The notes below the pieces were generated by a model that was not told where the DNA came from, made no database searches, and saw only the letters and a program-made list of their open reading frames with translations. This document shows, one piece after another, positions 33,353 through 42,559 of a stretch of DNA of 64,000 nt. The position numbers were made by a program, and so were the translations under genes. Positions within the stretch are counted from its first letter, which is position 1; every line of letters begins with the position of its first letter. Source of the DNA: an uncultured Christensenella sp. (GTDB lineage: Bacteria > Bacillota > Clostridia > Christensenellales > UBA1242); NCBI GenBank assembly GCA_910586385.1, contig CAJUGX010000005.1, positions 46,411 to 110,410 of the forward strand. The letters run 5' to 3'.

Positions 33353-35443
33353 CTATTCAACAATCTTGAAATCAATGTTTCTTGATTGCAAGTTTACATT
33401 CGTCAGAGCGACTTTCACTTTGTCTCCCAAAGAGTATACGTGTGACGCCCCCTTGAGTTTCAACTGTCTCTCGAGGAACATATAAACATCGTCAGGAAGG
33501 TCCTCAATTTTGACAAGTCCTTCAACTGTGTTTTCAAGACTTACAAAAATCCCAAAATTTGTAACGCTTGAGATTGTTGCCTCAAATTCCTCTCCCACTC
33601 TGTCTTTCATGAGGTATGCTTTCCAAAGGTCATCAACATCTCTTTCAGCATAATCCGCATTTCTTTCACAACTTGAAGATTGTTCTGCGGATTCAAATGC
33701 AAATTCATCAAGTTCTTCTCTTCTTGTCTCAGAAATATTTCCTTTCTTGTGAATCCACTCTTTGATGATTCTGTGAATAGTCAGGTCAGGATATCTTCTG
33801 ATTGGCGAAGTGAAGTGACAATAATCAACAAGTGCCAAACCAAAGTGTCCGAGATTTTTGTTTGAATATTTCGCTTTTGTCATAGAACGGAGCACCACTT
33901 TGTTTACCACTTCTTTGGTGTTCAGTCCATCAACTTTGTCCAAGATGTCTTGGAAATATTTTGGTTTGATGTCACTTGGTACAGCAGGATAAGGCACTCC
34001 AATCCCCTTCAAAAAGTCACATACACCTTTCACCTTTTCTTGTGTTGGTGCTTCGTGCACACGATAGACAAAAGGAATCCCAAGCTTGTTGAAATGTCTT
34101 GCCACAGTCTCGTTTGCAAGCACCATGAAATCTTCAATCAATCTGTGAGCTTCATTTCTTTCTCTTCTTTCAATCCCAACAGCCATGCCACTGTCATCGA
34201 AGACAAATTGCACTTCTGGGATTTCCAAATCAAGTGCCCCACGATTTATTGTGTTTGCTTCCAAAATGTCACAAAGTTCTCTCATAATCAAGAAATCTTT
34301 TTGGAGCTTCTTTGTCTTTGCGTTGAGCCCTTCGCCAACGATTGCTTTGTGCACCTCAGTGTAAGTGAGTCTCGCCACACTCTTGATGACTGATTCGCAA
34401 ATCTGATAGTCCACAACTTCGCCTTGGAAGTTCACTTTCATGATGCAAGAAAGAGTAAGTCTTTCAACACCCTCGTTCAAAGAACAAATTCCGTTTGAAA
34501 GCGAAACTGGAAGCATTGGAAGCACTGATGTAGGAAAATACACACTTGTGCCACGCTTAAACGCCTCTTCATCAAAAACATTTCCTTGCTTGACATATTC
34601 ACCTACATCGGCAATATGTACACCCACTTCATAATAGTCAGCAAACTTTTTGATGTTGACTGCGTCATCAAAGTCTCTTGAATCTGCCCCATCAATCGTG
34701 AAAATTGTCTCTTCAGTGAGGTCAAGCCTCCCCTTTTTCTGTGCTGCAGAAACAGTTTGAGGAACTTTCTTTTCTGCCTCCAAAACTGGATATGGAAATT
34801 TTTCGAAAAGATTGTGGTCTCTGATGATAGAAAGTTCCAACGCTTTGACATCGTCATTGAACCCAAGGATTTCATTGACAACACATTTTATCTTGCCAGC
34901 GTTTGTTCTTTGAATTGCAGCAAGGACTTTCATATTTTTCTCAAGCTTAAGCCCCGTCTTGACGATAGGGAGTTCGAAAGGAATCTTAGTGTTGTCAGGA
35001 TCAAGAAAATAATTTCCGCCCACGACTGTCACAGCACCCACAAGCCCGTCAAGTTCTTTATAAATGCTGACAATTTCTCCATCAATACCATCTCCTGATT
35101 GAGAAAGGATTTTGACAATGACCTTTTCTCCATCAAAAGCCCCAAAAGTCTTGTTTGCTGGGATAAACACATCATCAACAAAACTGTCAGACTTTACAAA
35201 GCCAAACCCCTTTGTTGTGCCAAAAAACTCTCCCTTGACATATCCATGAGAAGGGATTGTGATGAATTTGTTTTTCCTTATCTCAAAAATATCCCCATTC
35301 TCAACAAGAGAATAGAAGAGTCTCTTCACTTCTGCCTCTTCACAATCAAGCGCAGAAGAAAGAAACAAAAATAGTTTGTCAACACTTGAATAAACCAAAC
35401 TATTTCTGTCAATCAATTCCAAAATTGTTTTCTTTTTACTCAT
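33353..35443 (-). CDS. rnr: Ribonuclease R
   Basis: The 696-residue exoribonuclease (RNase II family) has an N-terminal helix-turn-helix-like region, cold-shock domains (GYVKGEFFGTTKGFGFVKSD, residues 65-85), the RNB catalytic domain with FTIDGADSRDFDDAVNI, whose aspartates bind magnesium, and a C-terminal S1 domain (FEATISSVTNFGIFVSLENTVEGLV). It degrades structured RNA 3' to 5' and works with tmRNA in mRNA turnover, which suits its place in secG-rnr-smpB-ssrA. AAGGGG precedes the ATG. Confidence 0.96.
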   Translation of the reverse strand: MSKKKTILELIDRNSLVYSSVDKLFLFLSSALDCEEAEVKRLFYSLVENGDIFEIRKNKFITIPSHGYVKGEFFGTTKGFGFVKSDSFVDDVFIPANKTFGAFDGEKVIVKILSQSGDGIDGEIVSIYKELDGLVGAVTVVGGNYFLDPDNTKIPFELPIVKTGLKLEKNMKVLAAIQRTNAGKIKCVVNEILGFNDDVKALELSIIRDHNLFEKFPYPVLEAEKKVPQTVSAAQKKGRLDLTEETIFTIDGADSRDFDDAVNIKKFADYYEVGVHIADVGEYVKQGNVFDEEAFKRGTSVYFPTSVLPMLPVSLSNGICSLNEGVERLTLSCIMKVNFQGEVVDYQICESVIKSVARLTYTEVHKAIVGEGLNAKTKKLQKDFLIMRELCDILEANTINRGALDLEIPEVQFVFDDSGMAVGIERRERNEAHRLIEDFMVLANETVARHFNKLGIPFVYRVHEAPTQEKVKGVCDFLKGIGVPYPAVPSDIKPKYFQDILDKVDGLNTKEVVNKVVLRSMTKAKYSNKNLGHFGLALVDYCHFTSPIRRYPDLTIHRIIKEWIHKKGNISETRREELDEFAFESAEQSSSCERNADYAERDVDDLWKAYLMKDRVGEEFEATISSVTNFGIFVSLENTVEGLVKIEDLPDDVYMFLERQLKLKGASHVYSLGDKVKVALTNVNLQSRNIDFKIVE

Positions 35444-35452
35444 TTTCGCCCC

Positions 35453-35758
35453 TTATGCAGCATCAATAGGCAAAATCAAGAAGCTTACAAAGTACAAAAT
35501 CACGCAAACTGCGATTACACTTGCACAAACAATGGTGATAATTTTCAATTTCCCGTCACGAGAGCCACCTTTGTTTTTTGAGTAATAACTTTCTTGTTGC
35601 CCAGTGATTGCGTTTGTTCCACCAGAATCTTCGTTTTGAAGAAGAGTTGTCACAATGAGAATAATCGCAGCAGCAACAACCAAACAAAACAACACAATTC
35701 TAATAATAGGGAATGACTTTGTCACCCACATTGGGTAACTTTTCAAAAGCATATCCAT
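35453..35758 (-). CDS. secG: Preprotein translocase subunit SecG
   Basis: The 101-residue membrane protein has two helices (about residues 17-41 and 73-95) separated by a Gly/Ser-rich cytoplasmic loop with LLQNEDSGGTNAITG, the SecG pattern. It supports SecYE-dependent secretion. The loop is longer than usual (STYS-like ending in KNKGGSRDGKLK) and the N-terminus is extended by about 15 residues. TAAGGAG precedes the ATG. Ten bases separate it from rnr. Confidence 0.85.
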   Translation of the reverse strand: MDMLLKSYPMWVTKSFPIIRIVLFCLVVAAAIILIVTTLLQNEDSGGTNAITGQQESYYSKNKGGSRDGKLKIITIVCASVIAVCVILYFVSFLILPIDAA

Positions 35759-35780
35759 TTTCGTCCAATCTCCTTAAAGT

Positions 35781-36017
35781 TTAAGCATATCTGAGGGCAC
35801 TTATCAAAGCCAAAAGTCCAAACAAAACAAGTGCCAAAACAAGTGGTCCCCACTTAATTTTTTTACCCTTGTTGAAGTTTGATTTCAGATATGTAGACAA
35901 GAGCAAAAGTCCGCAAACACCCAAGATACAAACAACAATGATATAAGTTGTTTGAGACCAAGTGGTTGAAACCCAATCTCTCATCTTACCCCAAAGGCTC
36001 AAAAGCATACCATTCAT
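35781..36017 (-). CDS. Small two-helix membrane protein
   Basis: The 78-residue protein has two hydrophobic helices (about residues 24-42 and 57-75) joined by a basic loop (SNFNKGKKIKW). I do not recognise a family. AAGGAG precedes the ATG, and it lies 22 bases upstream of secG, in the same operon. Its size and place suggest a membrane accessory protein, not more. Confidence 0.65.
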   Translation of the reverse strand: MNGMLLSLWGKMRDWVSTTWSQTTYIIVVCILGVCGLLLLSTYLKSNFNKGKKIKWGPLVLALVLFGLLALISALRYA

Positions 36018-36182
36018 AACACGCTCCTTATCCTTGTCTATTTTAACATATCAAAAGGCAGAAAACAACCTTTTTTCCAAAAAGTATTCCAAAATTTTGG
36101 CGTTTTTTGCAAAAATGTAAAATAAATAGACATTTAAGAAGGCAAGGCGTTTATTTTTGCTCGAAAAATTTCATAAATAAAT

Positions 36183-36211
36183 TTGCCTTTTTTTTCTGAT
36201 ATTGCTATCAT
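36183..36211 (+). promoter_or_regulatory. Promoter of pyk
   Basis: TTGCCT, 17-base spacer, TATCAT, 19 bases before the ATG at 36231, with GGCAGGAG between. Confidence 0.65.
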
Positions 36212-36230
36212 AAGGGCAGGAGAAAAACAT

Positions 36231-37628
36231 ATGAACAAAACAAAAATTGTATGCTCAATCGGACCTACAAGTTGCGATGTTGAGACACTTGAAAAGATGA
36301 TTGATGCAGGCATGGACGTTGCCAGATTCAATATGAGCCATGGCACACACGAATCTCACAAAGAAATGATTGATGCAGTCAAGACTGCAAGAAAAAACAA
36401 AAAGACTGCCATTGGCATCATGGTCGACACAAAAGGTCCAGAAATTCGTATAAAACAATTTGCAGACGGCAAAATCACACTCGCTGATGGTGACAAGTTT
36501 ACATTGACAGCAAAAGAGACGATCGGTGACCAAGAAAAGGTTTCAATCACTTACAAAAACCTTCCAAAGGTACTTTCAAAAGGCGTAAAGATTTTGCTTA
36601 ATGATGGGAATATCGAACTTCGCGTTGACAAAACAACTGCAAATGACATCATATGCACAGTTGTGCATGGAGGAGAACTGTCAAACAACAAGAGCATCAA
36701 CCTCCCTGGCGTAAAGACAGAAATGCCATATCTGAGCGAACAAGACAAAAGCGACCTTGTTTTTGCAAAAGAGATGGACGCAGACTTTGTCGCAATTTCT
36801 TTCGTAAACTATGCCGAAGATGTGCTTGAGATAAAGAAATTTCTCAAGTCAATCAATTTCACAAATGTAAAAATCATTTCAAAGATAGAAAGCGAGGAGG
36901 GTGTCAAAAACTTTGACAAAATCCTCAAGTACTCAGATGGTATCATGGTTGCCCGTGGAGACCTTGGCGTTGAGATTGATTTCGTAAGAATCCCTCTCCT
37001 CCAAAAAGAATGGATTTCAAAATGCAATGAGACTGGCAAAATTACAATCACAGCAACTCAAATGCTTGAAAGCATGATTTCAAATGCTCGCCCAACAAGA
37101 GCAGAGATAAGCGATGTCGCAAATGCCGTTTTTGATGGCTCGACAAACGTAATGCTTTCTGGCGAAACCGCATCGGGCAAATTCCCTGTTGAAGCAGTTT
37201 CGACAATGGCAAGGATTTCTCTTGAGGCAGAAAACTATATTGAAGGGCTTGAGACTCCAATCAAAACACATGACACGTCAAAGAGCCTTGGGTATGCTGC
37301 TTACTCACTTTCAAGGACAGATGACATCAAGGCAATCATTGCCGTGACAAAAACTGGTGACACTGCAGAAAATATCAGCAGATTTAGACCAAATGTTCCA
37401 ATTATTGCCTGCACCCCAAGCGAAAAAGCATTCAATCAAATGAGCATGCTCTACAGTGTTGTCCCTGTTATGGACAAAAATTATAAAAACATTGACGAAC
37501 TCAACAAGAGTTCTCTTGAAAAAGCAATCAGCACTGGACTCGTTCAGAAAGGAGACAAAGTTGTGCTTGTAAGCGGACTTGTTGCCGGCAAACGTGGATC
37601 AAACTTCATGATGATCAAACAACTCTAG
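36231..37628 (+). CDS. pyk: Pyruvate kinase
   Basis: The 465-residue enzyme makes pyruvate and ATP from phosphoenolpyruvate. Visible: MNKTKIVCSIGPTSCD start, GMDVARFNMSHG, DTKGPEIR with metal/substrate residues, ISKIESEEGV, MVARGDLGVEI and TATQMLESMI, then a C-terminal regulatory domain. It lacks the extra C-terminal PEP-utiliser domain present in Bacillus pyruvate kinase. The start at 36231 has GGCAGGAG; the upstream frame is not coding-like. Monocistronic. Confidence 0.96.
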   Translation: MNKTKIVCSIGPTSCDVETLEKMIDAGMDVARFNMSHGTHESHKEMIDAVKTARKNKKTAIGIMVDTKGPEIRIKQFADGKITLADGDKFTLTAKETIGDQEKVSITYKNLPKVLSKGVKILLNDGNIELRVDKTTANDIICTVVHGGELSNNKSINLPGVKTEMPYLSEQDKSDLVFAKEMDADFVAISFVNYAEDVLEIKKFLKSINFTNVKIISKIESEEGVKNFDKILKYSDGIMVARGDLGVEIDFVRIPLLQKEWISKCNETGKITITATQMLESMISNARPTRAEISDVANAVFDGSTNVMLSGETASGKFPVEAVSTMARISLEAENYIEGLETPIKTHDTSKSLGYAAYSLSRTDDIKAIIAVTKTGDTAENISRFRPNVPIIACTPSEKAFNQMSMLYSVVPVMDKNYKNIDELNKSSLEKAISTGLVQKGDKVVLVSGLVAGKRGSNFMMIKQL

Positions 37629-37643
37629 ACAGACATGCATATG

Positions 37644-37682
37644 AAAGAAAGAGCGGACATTATTGTACGCTCTTTTCTTTTG
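37644..37682. terminator. Bidirectional terminator
   Basis: AAAGAAAGAGCG ... CGCTCTTTTCTTT hairpin between the convergent pyk and U32 genes. Confidence 0.85.
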
Positions 37683-37683
37683 C

Positions 37684-39699
37684 CTAATCTGTCAGATAGA
37701 ATGTGCATGTTGCCAATTTCTTTCTCTTCAGTCTCAACTTCTTGCCATTTTGCATTCGGAAATAATACCCTTGTGCATATGGACACTTGTCACAAGTCGC
37801 CCCCAGATTTGACTTCATTGGACAATGCCGAAGTGTCATATATGGAAAGTCAATTTTCTCTCCAACATCCCCTTCTGCAACAATAAAACTCTTCCCAAAA
37901 TATTGTGCTGTTTGGGCATTGAAAACATTCAGTCCACCACCCACAACAATCTCCGTTTCAAAACCCATGGCATACATATTGTTTGCAACAATTTTCACCT
38001 TTGTTTTCTCAATCAGTTCTTTCAAAAAATTGATGTCATTTTCAAGCGCAAAATTTGGCAAATCCAAATATAAAACTTTTCCAGATTTCTCACATTTTTC
38101 CTTAAGTTTTTGTATCTCCTCTGCTCTATAAATCTCTGGTGAAAAAACAATATTTTTCCGCACCAATTCTTCTTCAAATTTTTCAACAATTTGAATATCA
38201 CAAAGTGGTTTATGCTTGCTCTTGAAACCCGAATCAATCTTTTGCAACTTTTCGTTTTTTCGATATTGAGAAACAATTTTTTCTTCAAGGATTTCAAAAA
38301 TATTTCGTCTAAATTCATTAAGTTTTTGCTTTGTCAAGAATACAAAATCCAGTTCACAATGAGTTTTTGCATCAAAAATCTCGCTTTTTTGAAAGTTTTT
38401 TTCAATTTCATCTTCAGTGAGCGGTTGTTTTTGTGCAAGCTGACAAACATCTCCTTCACACTCAAAATTCACTTCCCCACATGAGACTCTTGCCTTGATT
38501 GCTTCACCTACTTTTGCAGATACAAAGACATCAACTTTTCTCCTCAAAACTTTAGATAAAACACTCTCTTCCATGTCATTGTCAACAATCAAATTTACCC
38601 TGTCACCCTTGCTCACATTTTGAGTGGTTGTGATACGATATAATCCTCTGCCGACCTCGCTCAAATCATATGCAGAAATGACACATTTTTCTTTTCCATT
38701 TTCAAAAATTTTGAATGTTGATTTTTTGCTCAGCTTTCGCTTGCTTCTCACAAAAACTTCATTAAACTTTTTGCCACAATTTACCTTCTCAACAACACCA
38801 ATTTCAAGACCAATATGATTTTGGAAATCTGAAATAATTTCTCCATTTCCATCAAAATATCCAGCAGTATAATTTCTGTTGAAAGCAACTTTCAAATCCT
38901 CTTGATTTGCATTCATTCCATCCAATGCCGAGCGATACTCATTCGTGGCAATTGCAACATAAAAAGCACGCCTTGCACGCCCCTCAATCTTGATTACATC
39001 AACTCCGGCTTCTTCCAAATCAGAAAGTTTTTCACTCATGTTGAAATCCTTTGCACTGAGCAAAAACCCCTCTTTCAAAACCTTGCCATCTTTTTCAAAA
39101 GTATATGGCAATCTGCATAATTGTTTACACTTTCCTCTGTTGCCACTTGCATCGCAAAGATAGGAACTCAAGTAGCAGTTTCCAGAGAATGAAATGCACA
39201 ATGCTCCCTGCGCAAAATACTCAATTTCAACCTTTGAGTTTTGTTTTATTCTTTTGATTTCCGAAAGCGGAGTTTCTCTTGAAAGCACTACTCTCTTAAA
39301 TCCCAATTTCTCCGCTTCTTTCACACCTTCAAGATTATGTAGTCCCATCTGCGTACTTGCATGTATCTCAATATTTGGATACATTTTGTGAGTCAAACTT
39401 GCAAGGCCAACATCCTGCACAATAAAAGCATCAACTCCAATGTTGTAAGCCGTCACAACCAAATCCAGAGCATTTTGAAGTTCATCATCAGCAAAGAGAA
39501 TGTTGACAGTCAGATGCACCTTCACCCCATAAATGTGAGCAAAGTCAACAGCCTTCTTGAGGCTCTCCAAATCAAACCCCTCGATGTTGTTTCTGGCGTT
39601 GAAATCCTTGACGCCCAAATAGACCTCATTCGCCCCGTAAAAAACCGCCATTTTCAAACATTCAAAATCCCCTGCTGGAGAAAGCAACTTCATTCTCAT
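37684..39699 (-). CDS. U32-family protein with C-terminal extension (RlhA-like)
   Basis: The 671-residue protein starts with MKLLSPAGDFECLKMAVFYGANEVYLG and has the U32 signature VEIEYFAQGALCISFSGNCYLS plus the iron-sulfur type cysteines (CKQLC). Beyond residue 330 are a beta domain and a DUF3656-like part, ending in a second TIM-barrel-like piece with a cysteine set (LRHCPMKSNLGATCDKCPY). This is the architecture of RlhA-type proteins, which hydroxylate C2501 of 23S rRNA in E. coli. It is a second, longer paralogue of the gene at 23984. No ribosome site precedes the ATG, and its -10 box ends six bases upstream. Confidence 0.85.
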   Translation of the reverse strand: MRMKLLSPAGDFECLKMAVFYGANEVYLGVKDFNARNNIEGFDLESLKKAVDFAHIYGVKVHLTVNILFADDELQNALDLVVTAYNIGVDAFIVQDVGLASLTHKMYPNIEIHASTQMGLHNLEGVKEAEKLGFKRVVLSRETPLSEIKRIKQNSKVEIEYFAQGALCISFSGNCYLSSYLCDASGNRGKCKQLCRLPYTFEKDGKVLKEGFLLSAKDFNMSEKLSDLEEAGVDVIKIEGRARRAFYVAIATNEYRSALDGMNANQEDLKVAFNRNYTAGYFDGNGEIISDFQNHIGLEIGVVEKVNCGKKFNEVFVRSKRKLSKKSTFKIFENGKEKCVISAYDLSEVGRGLYRITTTQNVSKGDRVNLIVDNDMEESVLSKVLRRKVDVFVSAKVGEAIKARVSCGEVNFECEGDVCQLAQKQPLTEDEIEKNFQKSEIFDAKTHCELDFVFLTKQKLNEFRRNIFEILEEKIVSQYRKNEKLQKIDSGFKSKHKPLCDIQIVEKFEEELVRKNIVFSPEIYRAEEIQKLKEKCEKSGKVLYLDLPNFALENDINFLKELIEKTKVKIVANNMYAMGFETEIVVGGGLNVFNAQTAQYFGKSFIVAEGDVGEKIDFPYMTLRHCPMKSNLGATCDKCPYAQGYYFRMQNGKKLRLKRKKLATCTFYLTD

Positions 39700-39705
39700 G
39701 GTTTT

Positions 39706-39733
39706 ATTTTATCACAAAATCTCCGCCATTCAA
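39706..39733 (-). promoter_or_regulatory. Promoter of the long U32 gene, probably leaderless
   Basis: Minus strand TTGAAT (39728-39733), 16-base spacer, TAAAAT (39706-39711), six bases, ATG. Confidence 0.6.
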
Positions 39734-39827
39734 AAAGAATAATAAAGAAACATTCAACACAACCCTCACTCTCACTCCACGCGTCAAGATAAAAATCCTC
39801 AAAACAGCTTGCAGCAAGCAAATTTTC

Positions 39828-39856
39828 TTGACAAAACACATAAATTATGATAATTT
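39828..39856 (+). promoter_or_regulatory. Promoter of the tRNA-Thr region
   Basis: TTGACA, 17-base spacer, TAATTT. Transcription should start near 39863 and run through both tRNA 5' halves into the complete tRNA-Thr. Confidence 0.75.
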
Positions 39857-39911
39857 AAGAAAGAATTTTCCATCCAACGGCAACACAAAGTATTCCCGAA
39901 ATTCAATATAT

Positions 39912-39948
39912 GCTGATGTGGCTCAGCGGTAGAGCACCGCCTTGGTAA
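39912..39948 (+). pseudogene. 5' half of the original tRNA-Thr(GGT) gene
   Basis: GCTGATG, D arm GCTC/GAGC, anticodon stem start CCGCC and the loop TTGGTAA are those of a normal tRNA-Thr(GGT), but after TTGGTAA the sequence continues GATAAAAGACC instead of the 3' anticodon strand. No matching 3' half with CATCAGC follows within the window. This is the original gene cut at the anticodon by integration; its 3' half is expected beyond the right edge. Confidence 0.82.
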
Positions 39949-40017
39949 GATAAAAGACCACATATTTGAGGAGGCAGAAACCTCGCTAAAAACAAGCAAA
40001 ATCAACCTAAATCTTAT

Positions 40018-40055
40018 GCTTACGTGGCGCAGCAGGTAGCGCACAGCCTTGGTAA
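40018..40055 (+). pseudogene. Second tRNA-Thr 5' half
   Basis: Identical to the first 38 bases of the complete tRNA at 40118, ending in TTGGTAA; then AATAAAAAAGACC, similar to the sequence after the first half. The core lies 107 bases after the first and 100 bases before the third. Confidence 0.82.
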
Positions 40056-40117
40056 AATAAAAAAGACCAAAAATTGGACATTGAAAACTTAATAAAAACT
40101 GAAGTACATCAGCATAT

Positions 40118-40193
40118 GCTTACGTGGCGCAGCAGGTAGCGCACAGCCTTGGTAAGGCTGAGGTCACGAGTTCGAATCTCGTCGTAAGCTCCA
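40118..40193 (+). tRNA. tRNA-Thr (GGT)
   Basis: Complete cloverleaf: acceptor GCTTACG/CGTAAGC, D arm GCGC/GCGC, anticodon stem CAGCC/GGCTG with loop TTGGTAA (anticodon GGT), T arm ACGAG-TTCGAAT-CTCGT, discriminator T, CCA encoded. The acceptor differs from the truncated host half (GCTGATG), so this functional copy was probably brought by the element. It is the only intact tRNA-Thr(GGT) here. Confidence 0.95.
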
Positions 40194-40195
40194 TA

Positions 40196-40236
40196 AAAAA
40201 GTGCCTAAAACTCTTTATTTTAGGCACTTTTATTAT
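40196..40236. terminator. Terminator after tRNA-Thr
   Basis: GTGCCTAAAA (40201-40210) and TTTTAGGCAC (40218-40227) form a 10-base-pair stem with A-run before and T-run after, seven bases beyond the tRNA. Confidence 0.88.
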
Positions 40237-40268
40237 TTTTTAATAACAATTCAAAACCTACCAAAAAA

Positions 40269-40416
40269 TATTAGGTGCAAAACACTCACCTTTTAGGTAC
40301 AGAAAAATTCACAAAAAAAGACCGACTTTCAAAGCGAGCTCCCGTCACTTCAAAAATCGGTCCAAAACTGCCTAAGTGCACCTAAAACTAACCTCGTAGG
40401 TGCAAATAGGTGCAAG
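40269..40416. repeat. Left-end arm-type repeats (TAGGTGCA family)
   Basis: Copies are TTAGGTGCA (40271-40279), TTTTAGGTAC (40291-40300), an inverted AAGTGCACCTAA near 40374-40385, and TAGGTGCAAATAGGTG (40397-40412). The 16-base pair of repeats recurs at the right end. They probably bind the N-terminal arm-binding domain of the integrase. Confidence 0.7.
40313..40363 (-). terminator. Terminator of the ABC-3C operon
   Basis: On the minus strand GACCGATTTTT ... AAAGTCGGTC then TTTTTTT, about 70 bases after the ATPase stop. Confidence 0.75.
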
Positions 40417-40431
40417 GGTTTTAATTTATAA

Positions 40432-42144
40432 TTACATATTGTGAGCTTTATTAAATCCGGTGCTAAGATCCAATTGTTTCCCCCTATCTATTTCATTCCT
40501 ATCTATCGTAGACACTACGATCAGTTGTACTCCTATTTCAGCAGAAATTTCTTTAATTAATTCAAATACTTTTGGATATGAATTTGGATTTTCATCAAAA
40601 GGTTGATTTATTCCATCTACTATCAACAACCTCATAAATGGTAATTCTTGGAAATTATCGATTAATATCTTTAAATTTGCCAGACAACCTAATATTTGCC
40701 AAGTAGTCTCTCTTGCCATACTTCCTGGATTGTAAACATATTTTTCGTTTATATCGTCTTTATAATTTCTTTTCCCTACAAGCGAAGTTTGAATTGGATT
40801 GAAATCTATACAAAATCCCGGTTTACCCAGGTCTTCCTCTGCAAAATCTACGTTTACTGCCAGCCTTTTATACCATGACAATATCGTTTCATTAAACGCT
40901 TTTATTAGGTTATTATCAAATTTTTTATTAAGATCCTTAATCTTGCCCTGAACCATTTCCAATGTCTTTTTTGTTTTTTCATATTCCACAATTTCTTTAC
41001 TATTATTTATATTTTTAAATAAATGTTCTAAGACGCTCAAAATGTGGGATGTTTTTTCATAAGATGATTTGTTTATTCCCTTTGAAATACTATAAATTTT
41101 TTGATCAATTCTATTTTTCTTCTTTTTAATCAACTCTATAGTTTTTTTATAATCCTTGATTGATAGAACATCGACATTGTATTTGTTTTTATTTATTAAC
41201 TCCTCTATATTCTCTATATACCCTTGCCAATGGTCATCATCTCGGACAATTTCTTTAAAAGCATTCAGCACCAACTCTGATTTTTTATTTCGATTAATGA
41301 GTTTTTGAGATTGATTTTCTAAATTTTCTTGATACTTTAACTCTTCAGATAAGGCATATGAAGCTTTGATTAATTCGTTTAAATCATCCCTATTTACACT
41401 TTCATTATTTCGATTAAACCCATTTTTATAATTTAAGAATCGTTCATACAACTCATTTGTTTCGCCATTTGTTTCAATATTTAGCTCAACAAAATACTTT
41501 AATATTTCTTTATATGAATAATTATAGTTTATTCTTATTTCATTATATGAATTTAACTTTTCAGCCAATTTCTTTTCGTCAATATTCAATTTACACAGTT
41601 CATGTATATTTTTATAGTTGTAAAGAAAAGTCATTAGTTTTCTTGCTCTCTTTTGATGTTCGTAATCTTTTGATCTGGCAAATATATTTGCTAAATTACC
41701 CAGTCCTTTTTCATCTATAAAGTTAAAAAATGTGAATGCTCTAAATGATAGGTTTTCTTCATTAAATAGGAAAAACTCATCTAAAAATTTCTTATTACCC
41801 TTATTGATAAAATTGGATATCTCCTGTTTATATAGATTATCATCTACTTGAAAATATTCATCTTCTTCCGCAATCTTATAGTAATATTCGTCATCAATTG
41901 TTCTTTTTAAAAATAGTTTATCTACATTATCTTGTATTTCTAACTCAATTGAGAGAATATTATCTAAACCTTCTTTATCATTTAGACCAACATCACTTTT
42001 ACCTAATACAAAATCTAATGCATAAATCATTGCTGATTTACCAACATTATTCTTTCCGTATACATATGTTAATTGCTCAAACTCGTAATTCGTTGGCTCT
42101 ATGCTATTAATATAATTAACTCTAAGATGTGAAATATTAAACAT
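40432..42144 (-). CDS. ABC/SMC-like ATPase of an ABC-3C defence system
   Basis: The 570-residue protein has an N-terminal Walker A, GKNNVGKS (residues 30-37), in an SMC/RecF-like head (LTYVYGKNNVGKSAMIYALDF), long charged coiled-coil parts (about 175-420) and a C-terminal head with Walker-B-like LLIVDGINQPFDENP and the following LIVVSTIDRNEI switch region. It is the last gene of a three-gene unit: nuclease-like effector, small middle component, ATPase, each overlapping the next by 8-14 bases. This fits the ABC-three-component pattern in which the ATPase detects invading DNA or its products and controls the effector. AAAGGAG precedes the ATG. Confidence 0.8.
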   Translation of the reverse strand: MFNISHLRVNYINSIEPTNYEFEQLTYVYGKNNVGKSAMIYALDFVLGKSDVGLNDKEGLDNILSIELEIQDNVDKLFLKRTIDDEYYYKIAEEDEYFQVDDNLYKQEISNFINKGNKKFLDEFFLFNEENLSFRAFTFFNFIDEKGLGNLANIFARSKDYEHQKRARKLMTFLYNYKNIHELCKLNIDEKKLAEKLNSYNEIRINYNYSYKEILKYFVELNIETNGETNELYERFLNYKNGFNRNNESVNRDDLNELIKASYALSEELKYQENLENQSQKLINRNKKSELVLNAFKEIVRDDDHWQGYIENIEELINKNKYNVDVLSIKDYKKTIELIKKKKNRIDQKIYSISKGINKSSYEKTSHILSVLEHLFKNINNSKEIVEYEKTKKTLEMVQGKIKDLNKKFDNNLIKAFNETILSWYKRLAVNVDFAEEDLGKPGFCIDFNPIQTSLVGKRNYKDDINEKYVYNPGSMARETTWQILGCLANLKILIDNFQELPFMRLLIVDGINQPFDENPNSYPKVFELIKEISAEIGVQLIVVSTIDRNEIDRGKQLDLSTGFNKAHNM

Positions 42145-42559
42145 TCTCTATTACTCCTTTTATAAAAGACAAATCACTTAATTTAATCACATCCAAAATC
42201 ATCTTATTGAAAATTTGTGAATTTAGTATACTATTTTCTCGACTGAAATTGGGTGTATTCAAAATCTTTATATTGCTATTTTGCACCTCGATGTAATTAT
42301 TTCGCTCTAAAATTTCTAGGCAATTAAAAATATATTTAAAATCATAGAATCCATTTTTAAATCCAACACTAATTGCATTATATACTTCGTTTATCAATCC
42401 ATATTTTTTGTTTGAAGCACTAAAGTAAATTTGCATATTTTTGACTGAAAATGAAATAAATATTATTTTAACCAAAGAAGATATTTTAAACTCATATATT
42501 AACCTACATATTATTTCATTTGTTAATGCTATCTCTTCAATTTCATTATTCTTCATCAT
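42137..42559 (-). CDS. Middle component of the ABC-3C system
   Basis: The 140-residue protein is alpha/beta with a winged-helix-like pattern (AISVGFKNGFYDFKYIFNCLEILERNNYIEV), as in several ABC-3C middle components. It has no catalytic motif. It overlaps the effector by 14 bases and the ATPase by 8, so the three are made together. Start codons at 42559 and 42556 are adjacent. Assignment rests mainly on context. Confidence 0.65.
   Translation of the reverse strand: MMKNNEIEEIALTNEIICRLIYEFKISSLVKIIFISFSVKNMQIYFSASNKKYGLINEVYNAISVGFKNGFYDFKYIFNCLEILERNNYIEVQNSNIKILNTPNFSRENSILNSQIFNKMILDVIKLSDLSFIKGVIENV

Noticed and set aside
39912..40055. Two additional functional tRNA-Thr genes
   Set aside because: Both lack the 3' half beyond the anticodon loop and cannot form a cloverleaf.
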